Translations under genes and position numbers: made by a program
From: Caenispirillum bisanense
Lineage (GTDB): Bacteria; Pseudomonadota; Alphaproteobacteria; Rhodospirillales; Rhodospirillaceae
Direction: 5' to 3'
DNA length: 64,000 nt
Assembly (NCBI RefSeq): GCF_900230255.1
Contig: NZ_OCNJ01000009.1
Span: 62,001-126,000 of the forward strand
In this document: positions 8,498 through 16,633 of the stretch, one piece after another
How positions within the stretch are numbered: position 1 is the stretch's first letter
Layout of the letters: each line of letters opens with the position of its first letter
Notes under the pieces: generated by a model
The model's input: the letters and a program-made list of their open reading frames with translations, nothing else
Told to the model about the DNA's origin: nothing
Database searches by the model: none

Positions 8498-9369
8498 TTG
8501 CCCACCACCTTGCGGCCGAACAGGCCCGACGGACGCAGGAACAGGATCAGCAGGAAGATGACCATTCCGGTCAGTTCCTGCAGCGAGGGCTTGGCGAAGG
8601 TCGCCGTCATGGTCTCGCCGACGCCGAGGATCACCGCGCCCAGCAGCACGCCCGGCACCGAGCCGAGGCCGGCCAGCACGGTGATGACGAAGGCCTTGAT
8701 GGTCAGGCCGTGGCCGAGGGCGGGGAAGACGACGGAGGCGGTGTAGAGCGCCACGCCCGAGACGGTGGCGAGCACCGCCGACACGACGAACGACATGGCC
8801 TCGACGCGCGCCGGGTTCACGCCCATGAGCATGGCGGCGTTGCGGTTGGACGACACCGCGCGCAGCGCCCGGCCGTGCCAGGTGTGGTTCAGCCACCAGT
8901 AGGTGCCGCCCACCAGGGCGACGCCGGCGCCGAAGAACAGCACCTCGCTGTTCATGCTGAACAGGGTGTCGGCGATGACCGCACCGTCCATGAACCAGCC
9001 GACGGAGGTGGAGCGGATGTCGGCCGACCACGTCATCAGGATCACGTTCGTCAGCACGATGGCGATGCCGAAGGTGAGGATGAGCGAGTTCAGCTCGCGG
9101 TCGTGGCGGATGCGGCCGATGAGGAAATAGACCAGCAGCGCCGTCAGGCCGACCACCACCAGCGCGACCGGAATGGCGGCGATGGGGTTGAGGCCGAAGC
9201 TGCGTTCCATCTCGAAGGCCACATAGGCGGCCAGCAGCACCAGCTCGCCGTGGGCCAGGTTGATGATGCGCATGGTGCCGAACACCAGCGCGAGGCCGAG
9301 GGCGACCATGGCATACCAGCCGCCGGCCAGCAGGCCCGAATACACGGCCTGCAGCGTCAGTTCGAACAT
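8494..9369 (-). CDS. livH: LivH-like permease
   Basis: 291-residue inner-membrane permease partner of LivM. Family motifs GGWYAMVALGLALVFGTMRIINLAHGE near residues 16-42, LAGLGSVPGVLLGAVILGVGET and the C-terminal ILFLRPSGLFGRK are all present, with about eight helices. It is separated from livK by a 130-base spacer that folds into a strong stem-loop, while livH-M-G-F overlap one another. That arrangement would allow the binding protein to be made in excess. Confidence 0.93.
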   Translation of the reverse strand: MFELTLQAVYSGLLAGGWYAMVALGLALVFGTMRIINLAHGELVLLAAYVAFEMERSFGLNPIAAIPVALVVVGLTALLVYFLIGRIRHDRELNSLILTFGIAIVLTNVILMTWSADIRSTSVGWFMDGAVIADTLFSMNSEVLFFGAGVALVGGTYWWLNHTWHGRALRAVSSNRNAAMLMGVNPARVEAMSFVVSAVLATVSGVALYTASVVFPALGHGLTIKAFVITVLAGLGSVPGVLLGAVILGVGETMTATFAKPSLQELTGMVIFLLILFLRPSGLFGRKVVGK

Positions 9370-9418
9370 GTCCCGTTCCCAGCGAGCCAGGGTTGAACGA
9401 AAGGCAGGGGGAGAGGGC

Positions 9419-9490
9419 CCCGGCCGCCGCCGCCGCTCCGCCCGGCTGCCGCAGGGGCGGCGGAGGGGGCATGGGGCGGCGGCGGCCGGG
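9419..9490 (-). repeat. Strong intercistronic stem-loop between livK and livH
   Basis: A 16-base perfect stem (9419-9434 pairs with 9475-9490; arms of the form CCGGCCGCCGCC / GGCGGCGGCCGG) encloses a second GC stem (CTCCGCC/GGCGGAG). No T-run follows in the direction of transcription, so it looks like an mRNA-stabilising or partially attenuating element, as seen after periplasmic binding protein genes in other importers, rather than a full terminator. Confidence 0.7.
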
Positions 9491-9499
9491 AGAGACGCC

Positions 9500-10678
9500 T
9501 TACCAGGGCACCGCCGGGAAGTTCATCTTGGCGGTGGCGGCCTTTTCCGGCCACACGATCTCGACCCGGTCACCCTGGTGCTGCCCCATGCGGTGCGAGA
9601 AGTTCGGGTTGTCGCCGTTCTCGTCGAAGGCGACGTCGCCGATCAGGGTGTCGGCCTTCAGGCTGCGCAGCTCCTGCGCCACCGTCTTGCCGCTCACCTC
9701 GCCCTTGTCGGCGGCGGCGACCACGGCGTCGATGAGCAGGCGCGTCTGCACGTAGCCGAACTGACCCAGGTAGTCCGGCTCCTTGCCGAACATCTCCTTG
9801 TAGGTGGCCGAGAACTCGACCGCCTCGTCGCCCGAGAACTTCACCGGGTAGGGCAGCAGCGAGGTGCCGTAGACGTTCTGCACCAGGTCGTGGAACTCGG
9901 TGTTCATCTGGCTGGTGGCGAGCGACCACACGCCGACGATGGCCTTGGCCTCGGGCTTCAGCACGGAGGCGGCGCGCAGGATGCCGACGTAGTCGTTCTC
10001 GTAGCCGATCATGGCGATGGCGTCGGAGCGGTCGCGCAGCTTCACCTTGTTCATGATCGACTTGAAGTCGGTGGTGGAGGCGTCGAACTCGTGCGTCGTC
10101 ACCTCGACGCCGGCTTCCTTCAGCCCCTCTTCCACGTACTTGGCCATGGCGTCGGTGGCTTCCTTGTTGGAATAGATCACCGAGACCTTCTTGACGCCCA
10201 TGTCCTTCAGCAGGCCGAGCATGGCCTTGCCGTAGCCTTCGCTGTTGTTGATGCGGAAGAAGGTGTCGAGGTCGCGGTGCGTCAGCTCCGGCGCCACGCC
10301 GCCCGAGGTGATGTAGACGAGGTCGCTCTTGGCGGCGGCTTCGGAGGCCGGGCCGATGATGTTGGAGCCGTAGCCGCCGGTCAGCGCGACGACGCCTTCG
10401 GACGCCAGCTTCTCGACGGCGGCGACGGCCTTGGCCGGGTTGCTCTCGTCGTCGATGGTCGAGACCTTGAACTCGTGCTTACCGCCGAGTTCCTTGTTGG
10501 CCATGGCGATGGCGACCGAGATGCCCTCGTGCATGCCGGTACCGACGCGCGCGAGGTTGCCGGTCAGCGGCACCTGCGAGCCGAGGGTGAAGGTCTCGGC
10601 CTGCGCCGCACCGCCGTAGGCGACGGCGGAGAACACGATGCCGGCGGCGACGCGCCGCAGAATGGTATTGAGTGTCAT
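9500..10678 (-). CDS. livK: LivK-like periplasmic substrate-binding protein
   Basis: 392-residue type I periplasmic binding protein that should capture the substrate for LivHMGF. A signal peptide ends near AQAETF. Family elements are the first strand FTLGSQVPLTGNLARVG, IDDESNPAKAVAAVEKLASEGVVALTGGYGS and a late GYVQTRLLIDAV. Start choice: an ATG at 10702 is possible, but GGAGG at 10685-10689 (minus strand) lies six bases before the ATG at 10678, which also gives a normal signal peptide. The substrate is not readable from sequence. The adjacent regulator and acyl-CoA genes suggest a carboxylic acid (inference). Confidence 0.9.
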   Translation of the reverse strand: MTLNTILRRVAAGIVFSAVAYGGAAQAETFTLGSQVPLTGNLARVGTGMHEGISVAIAMANKELGGKHEFKVSTIDDESNPAKAVAAVEKLASEGVVALTGGYGSNIIGPASEAAAKSDLVYITSGGVAPELTHRDLDTFFRINNSEGYGKAMLGLLKDMGVKKVSVIYSNKEATDAMAKYVEEGLKEAGVEVTTHEFDASTTDFKSIMNKVKLRDRSDAIAMIGYENDYVGILRAASVLKPEAKAIVGVWSLATSQMNTEFHDLVQNVYGTSLLPYPVKFSGDEAVEFSATYKEMFGKEPDYLGQFGYVQTRLLIDAVVAAADKGEVSGKTVAQELRSLKADTLIGDVAFDENGDNPNFSHRMGQHQGDRVEIVWPEKAATAKMNFPAVPW

Positions 10679-10760
10679 TCGCTTCCTCCGGTTCTTCGTC
10701 ATCTGCCGGTCTTCGCCGGCGTTGCTGGGCCGCCCGCCGCCTGGCGGGGGCGGCGGAAAG

Positions 10761-11582
10761 TCAGGGTCGGACGACGCCCATGGTCTGGCGGATGCGGTCC
10801 CCCACGGCCACGAGGCGCGGGCCGATGTCGTCGACCAGCCGCTCCCGCGGCAGCATGTAGGCCGGGCCGCCGCAGTTGAGCGCGAAGGCCAGCGAGCCCT
10901 CGCCGACCCGCAGCGGCACGCCGACCGCGTAGACCTCGGACTTCCAGTCGCCCGCCGAGAGGCAGAAGCCGCGGGTGTTCAGGTCCTCGACCGCCTGCTC
11001 GATGCCGTCGCGCACGCGCGGCCAGCGGTCGCCCTCGTGCGCGGCCAGCAGGTCCATGAGGTGGCGGCGCTCGTCGTCGGGCAGGCCGGCCAGATAGGCG
11101 CGCCCCATGCCCGAGGTGCCGAGCTTGATGTGCGAGCCGACGTCGAGCGCCAGCGTGATGGCGCTGTCGCCGCGGCAGCATTCCACATAGACCATGCTCA
11201 TGCGGTCGCGGGTGCCGAGGGCGACGGAGACGCCGGAATAGTCGGCCATCTCCTGCATGAGCGGGCGGGCGACGTCGCGCACGCCGATGCTGCCGAGGCA
11301 GGTGAAGCCCAGCGACAGCACGCCGATGCCCAGCCGGTACTTGCCGACGTCGGGCAGGTAGCTGAGGTAGCCGAGGCGGCTGAGCGTGTAGGTCAGGCGC
11401 GACACCGTCGGCTTCGGCAGGCCGGTGCGGGCGGCGATGTCCTGGTTGCCGAGCGCCTTGTCGGTCTGGCGGAAGGCGCGCAGCACCTCCAGCCCGCGCG
11501 ACAGGGCGGTGACGAACTGCGGGTCGCGCTCGGTCGGGTCGATCGCCCGCGTCAGGTCGGGGACCTGGTGCCGCTTCCTCAC
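10761..11582 (-). CDS. IclR-family transcriptional regulator (paralogue 1)
   Basis: 273-residue IclR regulator: an N-terminal winged helix (ALSRGLEVLRAF, LGNQDIAARTGLPKPTVSRLTYTL as recognition helix) and a C-terminal GAF-like effector domain (MVYVECCRGDS, GTSGMGRAYLAGLP, NTRGFCLSAGDW). The GTG start at 11582 is preferred because AAGGAG stands about seven bases upstream. An upstream ATG at 11708 would add a non-conserved Gly/Pro/Arg-rich leader. It sits between the thiolase and livK on the same strand and probably controls the surrounding island. Its recognition helix is nearly identical to that of the regulator at 19468. Confidence 0.9.
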   Translation of the reverse strand: MRKRHQVPDLTRAIDPTERDPQFVTALSRGLEVLRAFRQTDKALGNQDIAARTGLPKPTVSRLTYTLSRLGYLSYLPDVGKYRLGIGVLSLGFTCLGSIGVRDVARPLMQEMADYSGVSVALGTRDRMSMVYVECCRGDSAITLALDVGSHIKLGTSGMGRAYLAGLPDDERRHLMDLLAAHEGDRWPRVRDGIEQAVEDLNTRGFCLSAGDWKSEVYAVGVPLRVGEGSLAFALNCGGPAYMLPRERLVDDIGPRLVAVGDRIRQTMGVVRP

Positions 11583-11693
11583 GCCGCCGCTCCTTGCCGG
11601 ATGAGCCCGACGGTCGCCGTCCGGCCCCGGTTGGGGGCTCCAGGCTGTTCCGTCCTTCTGCGACCTTGTCACGCTCATCGCGGCCTCGTCAAT

Positions 11694-11712
11694 GGAATTG
11701 AAATTCATTTCC
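11694..11712. promoter_or_regulatory. Imperfect palindrome upstream of iclR paralogue 1
   Basis: GGAATTGAAATTCATTTCC matches its own reverse complement at 16 of 19 positions. It lies about 110 bases before the GTG start of the IclR gene, just downstream of the thiolase stop. It shares the core GAAATTCA-TTTC with the palindrome at 15356-15372, so both are candidate operators for the same IclR protein (inference). Confidence 0.5.
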
Positions 11713-11723
11713 GCATGGTGAAA

Positions 11724-12932
11724 TTATCCGTCGACGCGCTCCAGCACGGCCGCGATGCCCTGGCCGACGCCGATGCACATGGACACCAGCGCATAGCGGC
11801 CGCCGGTGCGTTCCAGCTGGCGGGTGGCGGTGAGCGCGAGGCGGGCGCCCGAGGCCCCCAGCGGATGGCCGACGGCGATGGCGCCGCCGTTGGGGTTGAG
11901 GCGGCTGTCGGCGGCGTCGATCTCGAGCAGCTTGAGGCAGCCGAGCACCTGGCTCGCGAAGGCCTCGTTGATCTCGATGACGTCCATGTCGGCGAGCGTC
12001 AGGCCGGCGCGGGCCAGCGCCTTCTTCGCCGCCGGCACCGGGCCGAGCCCCATGACGCGCGGCTCGACGCCGGCGACGGCACCGGAGACGACGCGGGCGC
12101 GCGGGCGGGCGCCGACGGCCTCGCCGGCCGCGCGCGAGGCGACGATGAGCGCCGCGGCGCCGTCGTTGATGCCCGAGGCGTTGCCGGCGGTGACCACGCC
12201 GCCCTCGAACAGCGGGCGCAGGCGCTCCAGGGTCGCGAGCGTGGTGTCGGGGCGCGGGTGTTCGTCGGCGGCGACGACGGCGGGCGGCGTCTTGCGGCCG
12301 GTCGGCACTTCGGCGGCCAGGATCTCGGCGTCGAAGAAGCCTTCGGCGCGGGCGGTCTCGAACTTGGTCTGGCTGGCGAGCGCGAAGGCGTCGGCCTCGG
12401 CGCGCGTGATGCCGAGGTCGCGCGCCACGTTGTCGGCGGTCTCCGGCATGGTGTCGGCGCCGTACTGGCGGGTCACCAGCGGGTTGGGGAAGCGGGCGCC
12501 CATGGTGGTGTCGTAGACGGTGGCCTGGCGGCTGAACGGCGTTTCCGCCTTGCCCATGACGAAGGGCGCCCGGCTCATGCCCTCGACGCCGCCGGCGATG
12601 TAGAGGTCGCCTTCGCCGGTGCGGATGGCGCGGGCGGTGTCGATGAGGGCGGCGAGGCCGCTGCCGCACAGGCGGTTGACCGTCTGGCCGGCGACCTCGA
12701 TGGGCAGGCCGGCGCGCAGCAGGGCGTTGCGGGCGACGTTGCGGCTGTCTTCGCCGGCCTGGTTGGTGCAGCCGATCACCACGTCCTCGATGGCGGCGGC
12801 GGCGAAGGGCGAGCGCGCGACCACGGCGGCCAGCACCTGGGCCAGCATGTCGTCGGTGCGCAGCGGGGCGAGCGCCCCGGCGTGGCGGCCGAAGGGGGTG
12901 CGCAGGCCGTCGTAGATGAAGGCGTCGGTCAT
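11724..12932 (-). CDS. pcaF: Beta-ketoadipyl-CoA-type thiolase (PcaF/PaaJ family)
   Basis: 402-residue thiolase. The N-terminus (FIYDGLRTPFGRHAGAL, then IGCTNQAGEDSRNVARNALL) is characteristic of PcaF/PaaJ, which cleave 3-oxoadipyl-CoA into succinyl-CoA and acetyl-CoA. Catalytic residues are visible: nucleophile Cys89 in VNRLCGSG, the His in GGAIAVGHPLGASG and the second Cys in SMCIGVGQG. The frame is open upstream beyond 12932, but the ATG there gives the family N-terminus. It is third in a run with hydratase and dehydrogenase genes, so it should complete beta-oxidation of a dicarboxylyl-CoA. Ordinary acetyl-CoA acyltransferase activity is the alternative. Confidence 0.88.
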   Translation of the reverse strand: MTDAFIYDGLRTPFGRHAGALAPLRTDDMLAQVLAAVVARSPFAAAAIEDVVIGCTNQAGEDSRNVARNALLRAGLPIEVAGQTVNRLCGSGLAALIDTARAIRTGEGDLYIAGGVEGMSRAPFVMGKAETPFSRQATVYDTTMGARFPNPLVTRQYGADTMPETADNVARDLGITRAEADAFALASQTKFETARAEGFFDAEILAAEVPTGRKTPPAVVAADEHPRPDTTLATLERLRPLFEGGVVTAGNASGINDGAAALIVASRAAGEAVGARPRARVVSGAVAGVEPRVMGLGPVPAAKKALARAGLTLADMDVIEINEAFASQVLGCLKLLEIDAADSRLNPNGGAIAVGHPLGASGARLALTATRQLERTGGRYALVSMCIGVGQGIAAVLERVDG

Positions 12933-12964
12933 GGGGCGGTTCCGTCTCTCGATCTGGGGGCGCG

Positions 12965-14527
12965 TCAGGCTTCGGGGGTGGTCAGCGGCACGCCGAGCAG
13001 GGCGCGGCGCTTCAGCCAGGGGCTCGGGCGGTAGCGCGGATCGCCGTAGAAGGCGTGCAGCCCCTCCAGGATTTCCAGGATGCGCCGCGGCCCGACGTCG
13101 TCGCCGAAGCGCAGCGACCCGCGCGGGTAGCCGAGGCCCAGCTCGACGGCGACGTTGACGTCCTCGGGCGCGGCGATGCGCTGCTGGGCGATGTCGGCGC
13201 CGACGTTGACGATGCCCGCCACCATGCGCTGGGCGATGAAGCCGGGGCTGTCGTGGATGACCGTCACCGCGCTGCCGTCGGCGGCGAGCAGGGCGTGGGC
13301 GAGGTCGCGGCAGGCGGCTTCCGTGATGGGCGTGCCCATGACGGTGCGGCGGCCGCGCAGGTCGAACAGCATGTCGACGGCGACCACGCGGCGGGCGTCG
13401 AGCCCTTCGTCCACGGCGCTGGTGGTGGCGTCGGCACCGAACGGGGTGACGAGGCAGACCGCCTCGGCCGAGGGCGTGTCGCCGGCTTCGACGGTGGCGC
13501 CGGCCTCTTGCAGCACGGCGCGCAGGCGGTCGGCGGCGGCGGGATGGCGGCGGCTCACCCACACCGGGCGGGCGTCGGCGGCGACGGACGGCACGGCGGG
13601 CTCGGCCGGCAGGGCGGGCTTGCCGTCGGCGTATTCATAGAAGCCGTGCCCGGTCTTGCGGCCGTAGAGCCCCGCCATCTGGCGCTGCTTGCCGATGTAG
13701 TTGGGGCGGTAGCGCGGTTCCTCGTAATACTGGTGATAGATGGACTCGATCACCGTCTGCGACACGTCGAGGCCCGTCAGGTCGAGCAGGGTGAAGGGGC
13801 CCATGCGGAAGCCGGCGGCCTCGGTCATCACCCGGTCGACGTCGGCGAAGGAGGCGATGCCCTCGCTCACGATGCGCATGGCCTCGGTGCCGAAGGCGCG
13901 GCCGGCGTGGTTGACCAGGAAGCCCGGCGTGTCCGTCGCCAGCACCGGCCGATGGCCGAGGCGGCGGCCGAGCGCCATGAGGGCGTCCACCGCCCAGGCC
14001 TCGGTGAGCGTGCCGCCGATCACCTCCACCAGCCGCATGAGCGGCACCGGGTTGAAGAAGTGGAAGCCGGCGATGCGGCCCGGCCGCTGCGCCCCGGCGG
14101 CGAACCCGGTGACCGACAGCGACGAGGTGTTGGTGGCAATGATGCACTGCCCATCCACGGCGGCTTCCAGGCCGTCGCGCACGGCGTGCTTGATCTCCAT
14201 GCGCTCGGCGACCGCTTCCACCACCACATGGCAGGGGGCGAAGGCGCCATAGCCGGCGTCTGGCCCGGCGTCGGTGCCGCGCACGCGGGCGGCGGCGTCC
14301 TCGGCCTCGGCCTCGGTCAGCTTGCCCTTGGCGGCCTTGCGGCGGAGCATGTCGGCGACGAAGGCGCAGGCCTCGTCCACCGCCTCGCGGCGGGCGTCGG
14401 CGAGCAGCACGGTGATGCCGGCCTCGGCGGCGATCTGGGCGATGCCGCGCCCCATGATGCCGGCCCCGACGATGCCGAGGACGAGATCGGGGCGGGCGGC
14501 GTCGAGGACGGTCGACGAATCGGTCAT
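12965..14527 (-). CDS. paaH: 3-hydroxyacyl-CoA dehydrogenase (PaaH-like, two C-terminal domains)
   Basis: 520-residue NAD-dependent dehydrogenase. It has an N-terminal Rossmann domain with GAGIMGRGIAQ (from about residue 20), the TNTSSLSVT stretch and AGFHFFNPVPLMRLVEV with the catalytic His, then two 3HCDH C-terminal domains (PGFLVNHAGRAF and PGFIAQRMVAGIVNVGADI). The tandem C-terminal architecture and length match PaaH/PaaC, which oxidise 3-hydroxyadipyl-CoA in phenylacetate degradation. Located 32 bases upstream of the thiolase on the same strand. Confidence 0.88.
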   Translation of the reverse strand: MTDSSTVLDAARPDLVLGIVGAGIMGRGIAQIAAEAGITVLLADARREAVDEACAFVADMLRRKAAKGKLTEAEAEDAAARVRGTDAGPDAGYGAFAPCHVVVEAVAERMEIKHAVRDGLEAAVDGQCIIATNTSSLSVTGFAAGAQRPGRIAGFHFFNPVPLMRLVEVIGGTLTEAWAVDALMALGRRLGHRPVLATDTPGFLVNHAGRAFGTEAMRIVSEGIASFADVDRVMTEAAGFRMGPFTLLDLTGLDVSQTVIESIYHQYYEEPRYRPNYIGKQRQMAGLYGRKTGHGFYEYADGKPALPAEPAVPSVAADARPVWVSRRHPAAADRLRAVLQEAGATVEAGDTPSAEAVCLVTPFGADATTSAVDEGLDARRVVAVDMLFDLRGRRTVMGTPITEAACRDLAHALLAADGSAVTVIHDSPGFIAQRMVAGIVNVGADIAQQRIAAPEDVNVAVELGLGYPRGSLRFGDDVGPRRILEILEGLHAFYGDPRYRPSPWLKRRALLGVPLTTPEA

Positions 14528-14555
14528 GTCGGCGGGGTCCCTTGGTCGGTGGGGC

Positions 14556-15332
14556 TCAGCGGCCGGTGAAGGTGGGGCGGCGCTTCTCGATGAAGGCGGC
14601 CATGCCTTCCTTCTGGTCGGCGGTGTCGAACAGCAGCTGGAAGGCCTGGCGCTCGATGAGCAGGCCGGCCTCCAGGGTCTGGTCGGCGCCGGCCAGCACC
14701 GCTTCCTTGATCTTGCGGGCGGCGAGCGGCGGCAGGCGGGCGATGCCGGTGGCGATTTCGACGGCGCGGTCGAGGGTGCGGTCGTCGGGCACCACTTCGG
14801 TCGCGAGCCCCATGGCCTCGGCCTCGGCGGCGGAGACGGGCTCGCCGGTGAGCAGGATCTTCATGGCCTTGAACTTGCCGACGGCGCGTACGAGGCGCTG
14901 GGTGCCGCCGGCGCCGGGCATGATGCCGACCTTGATTTCCGGCTGGCCGAACTTGGCGCCTTCGCCGGCGACGATGACGTCGGCGTGCATGGCCAGTTCG
15001 CAGCCGCCGCCCAGCGCCCAGCCGTTGACGGCGGCGACGAGCGGCTTCGGGAAGTCCTTCACCGGCGCCCACAGGCGTTCGGAGGCGCGCAGCATCATGT
15101 CGGTGGGCGAGGCCTCGGCCATGGCCTTGATGTCGGCCCCGGCGGCGAAGACGTCCGGCCCGCCGGTCAGCACCACGGCGCGCACCGACTCGTCGGCGGC
15201 GAGTGCGGTGAAGTGGGCCGCCAGCTCCTCGCGCAGGGCCGGGGACAGGGCGTTGCGCGCCTCCGGCCGGTTCAGGCGCAGCAGGGCGACGCCGCCGTCC
15301 AGGGTCTCGCGCAGCACGGCGGGTTCCGCCAT
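14556..15332 (-). CDS. paaF: Enoyl-CoA hydratase (PaaF-like)
   Basis: 258-residue crotonase. Both catalytic glutamates are in place (GGGCELAMHAD and FGQPEIKVGIMPGAGGTQRL) with the oxyanion-hole AAGADIKAM. The whole sequence to its FTGR end closely follows PaaF, the 2,3-dehydroadipyl-CoA hydratase. First gene of the minus-strand operon; its start is 140 bases from the divergent acyl-CoA dehydrogenase. The intervening region carries a palindrome likely to be the operator for both directions. Confidence 0.88.
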   Translation of the reverse strand: MAEPAVLRETLDGGVALLRLNRPEARNALSPALREELAAHFTALAADESVRAVVLTGGPDVFAAGADIKAMAEASPTDMMLRASERLWAPVKDFPKPLVAAVNGWALGGGCELAMHADVIVAGEGAKFGQPEIKVGIMPGAGGTQRLVRAVGKFKAMKILLTGEPVSAAEAEAMGLATEVVPDDRTLDRAVEIATGIARLPPLAARKIKEAVLAGADQTLEAGLLIERQAFQLLFDTADQKEGMAAFIEKRRPTFTGR

Positions 15333-15355
15333 CCGATCCTCCCTTGTTTCGTTGT

Positions 15356-15372
15356 ACGAAATTCAATTTCGT
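15356..15372. promoter_or_regulatory. Perfect palindrome in divergent catabolic promoter region
   Basis: ACGAAATTCAATTTCGT is an exact inverted repeat (8-base arms around a central C), about 24 bases before the paaF-like start and 100 bases before the acyl-CoA dehydrogenase start. A second self-complementary block, TTTCGAAA, is at 15421-15428. The AT-rich symmetry in this GC-rich genome points to a regulator site. The neighbouring IclR proteins are the obvious candidates. Confidence 0.6.
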
Positions 15373-15472
15373 GTTCTTGACGGGCATCGTAGTTCGTGCC
15401 ACGGTCGGCGGCAACAGGTTTTTCGAAACTGTTTTTCACGATGCAAAATAAACACGAGGAAGGTCCGAGATC

Positions 15473-16633
15473 ATGGCGTTGGACACCGAAACCCTGAACC
15501 AGCTCCTCGACACCGTCGGCCGCTTCGTCGAGCAGCGCCTCCGCCCGCTGGAGCAGCGCGTGGCGGAAGAGGACCGCATCCCCGACGAAGTCATCCAGGA
15601 GATGCGCGACCTCGGCCTGTTCGGCCTGTCGATCCCCGAAGAGTTCGGCGGCCTCGGCCTGACCATGAGCGAAGAGGTGCAGGTCGCCTTTCGCCTCGGC
15701 CGCACCTCGCCGGCCTTCCGCTCGCTCATCGGCACCAACAACGGCATCGGCTCGCAGGGCATCGTCATCGACGGCACCGACGAGCAGAAGGCCCACTACC
15801 TGCCCAAGCTGGCGGCCGGCGAGCTGATCGGCTCGTTCTGCCTGACCGAGCCCAACAGCGGCTCCGACGCAGGCTCGCTGCGCACCAGCGCGCGGCGCGA
15901 CGGCACCGACTTCATCCTGAACGGCACCAAGCGCTACATCACCAATGCGCCGCAGGCGGGCGTCTTCACCGTCTTCGCCCGCACCGAGCCCGACAGCCGC
16001 GACGCCCGCGGCGTGACCGCCTTCGTGGTGGACGCGACCCTGCCGGGCATCAGCCTCGGCCCGGTCGACAAGAAGATGGGCCAGAAGGGCGCGCATACCT
16101 GCGACGTCATCTTCGAGGACGTGCGGGTGCCGGAAAGCGCCATCATCGGCGGCCCGGCGCGCCTCAACCAGGGCTTCAAGACGGCCATGAAGGTGCTCGA
16201 CCGCGGCCGCCTGCACATCGGCGCCGTGTGCTGCGGCGTCTCCGAGCGGCTCATCGAGGATGCCCTGCGCTACGCCATGGACCGCAAGCAGTTCGGCCAG
16301 CCCATCGCCGAGTTCCAGCTGATCCAGGCCATGCTGGCCGACAGCAAGGCCGAAAGCTACGCCGCCCGCTGCATGGTGGAGGAAACGGCGCGCCGCAAGG
16401 AAGCCGGCGTCAACGTTTCCACCGAAGCGGCCTGCTGCAAGATGTTCGCGACGGAAATGGTCGGCCGCGTCGCCGATCGCGCGGTGCAGATCCACGGCGG
16501 CGCCGGCTACATCGCCGACTACGACGTCGAGCGCTTCTACCGTGACGTCCGCCTGTTCCGCATCTACGAGGGCACCACCCAGATCCAGCAGCTGGTCATC
16601 GCCCGCAACATGATCCGCGAGGCCCAGGCATGA
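15473..16633 (+). CDS. Acyl-CoA dehydrogenase
   Basis: 386-residue flavin-dependent acyl-CoA dehydrogenase. It shows the N-terminal helical domain (EEDRIPDEVIQEMRDLGLFG), CLTEPNSGSDAGSLRT with substrate/FAD contacts, YITNAPQAG, and the C-terminal catalytic region IYEGTTQIQQL, where the Glu acts as base. First gene of a plus-strand operon with ligase, thioesterase and crotonase; the stop overlaps the ligase start. Together with the divergent hydratase, dehydrogenase and thiolase it supplies the first beta-oxidation step. Dicarboxylyl-CoA is a reasonable but unproven substrate. Confidence 0.92.
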   Translation: MALDTETLNQLLDTVGRFVEQRLRPLEQRVAEEDRIPDEVIQEMRDLGLFGLSIPEEFGGLGLTMSEEVQVAFRLGRTSPAFRSLIGTNNGIGSQGIVIDGTDEQKAHYLPKLAAGELIGSFCLTEPNSGSDAGSLRTSARRDGTDFILNGTKRYITNAPQAGVFTVFARTEPDSRDARGVTAFVVDATLPGISLGPVDKKMGQKGAHTCDVIFEDVRVPESAIIGGPARLNQGFKTAMKVLDRGRLHIGAVCCGVSERLIEDALRYAMDRKQFGQPIAEFQLIQAMLADSKAESYAARCMVEETARRKEAGVNVSTEAACCKMFATEMVGRVADRAVQIHGGAGYIADYDVERFYRDVRLFRIYEGTTQIQQLVIARNMIREAQA

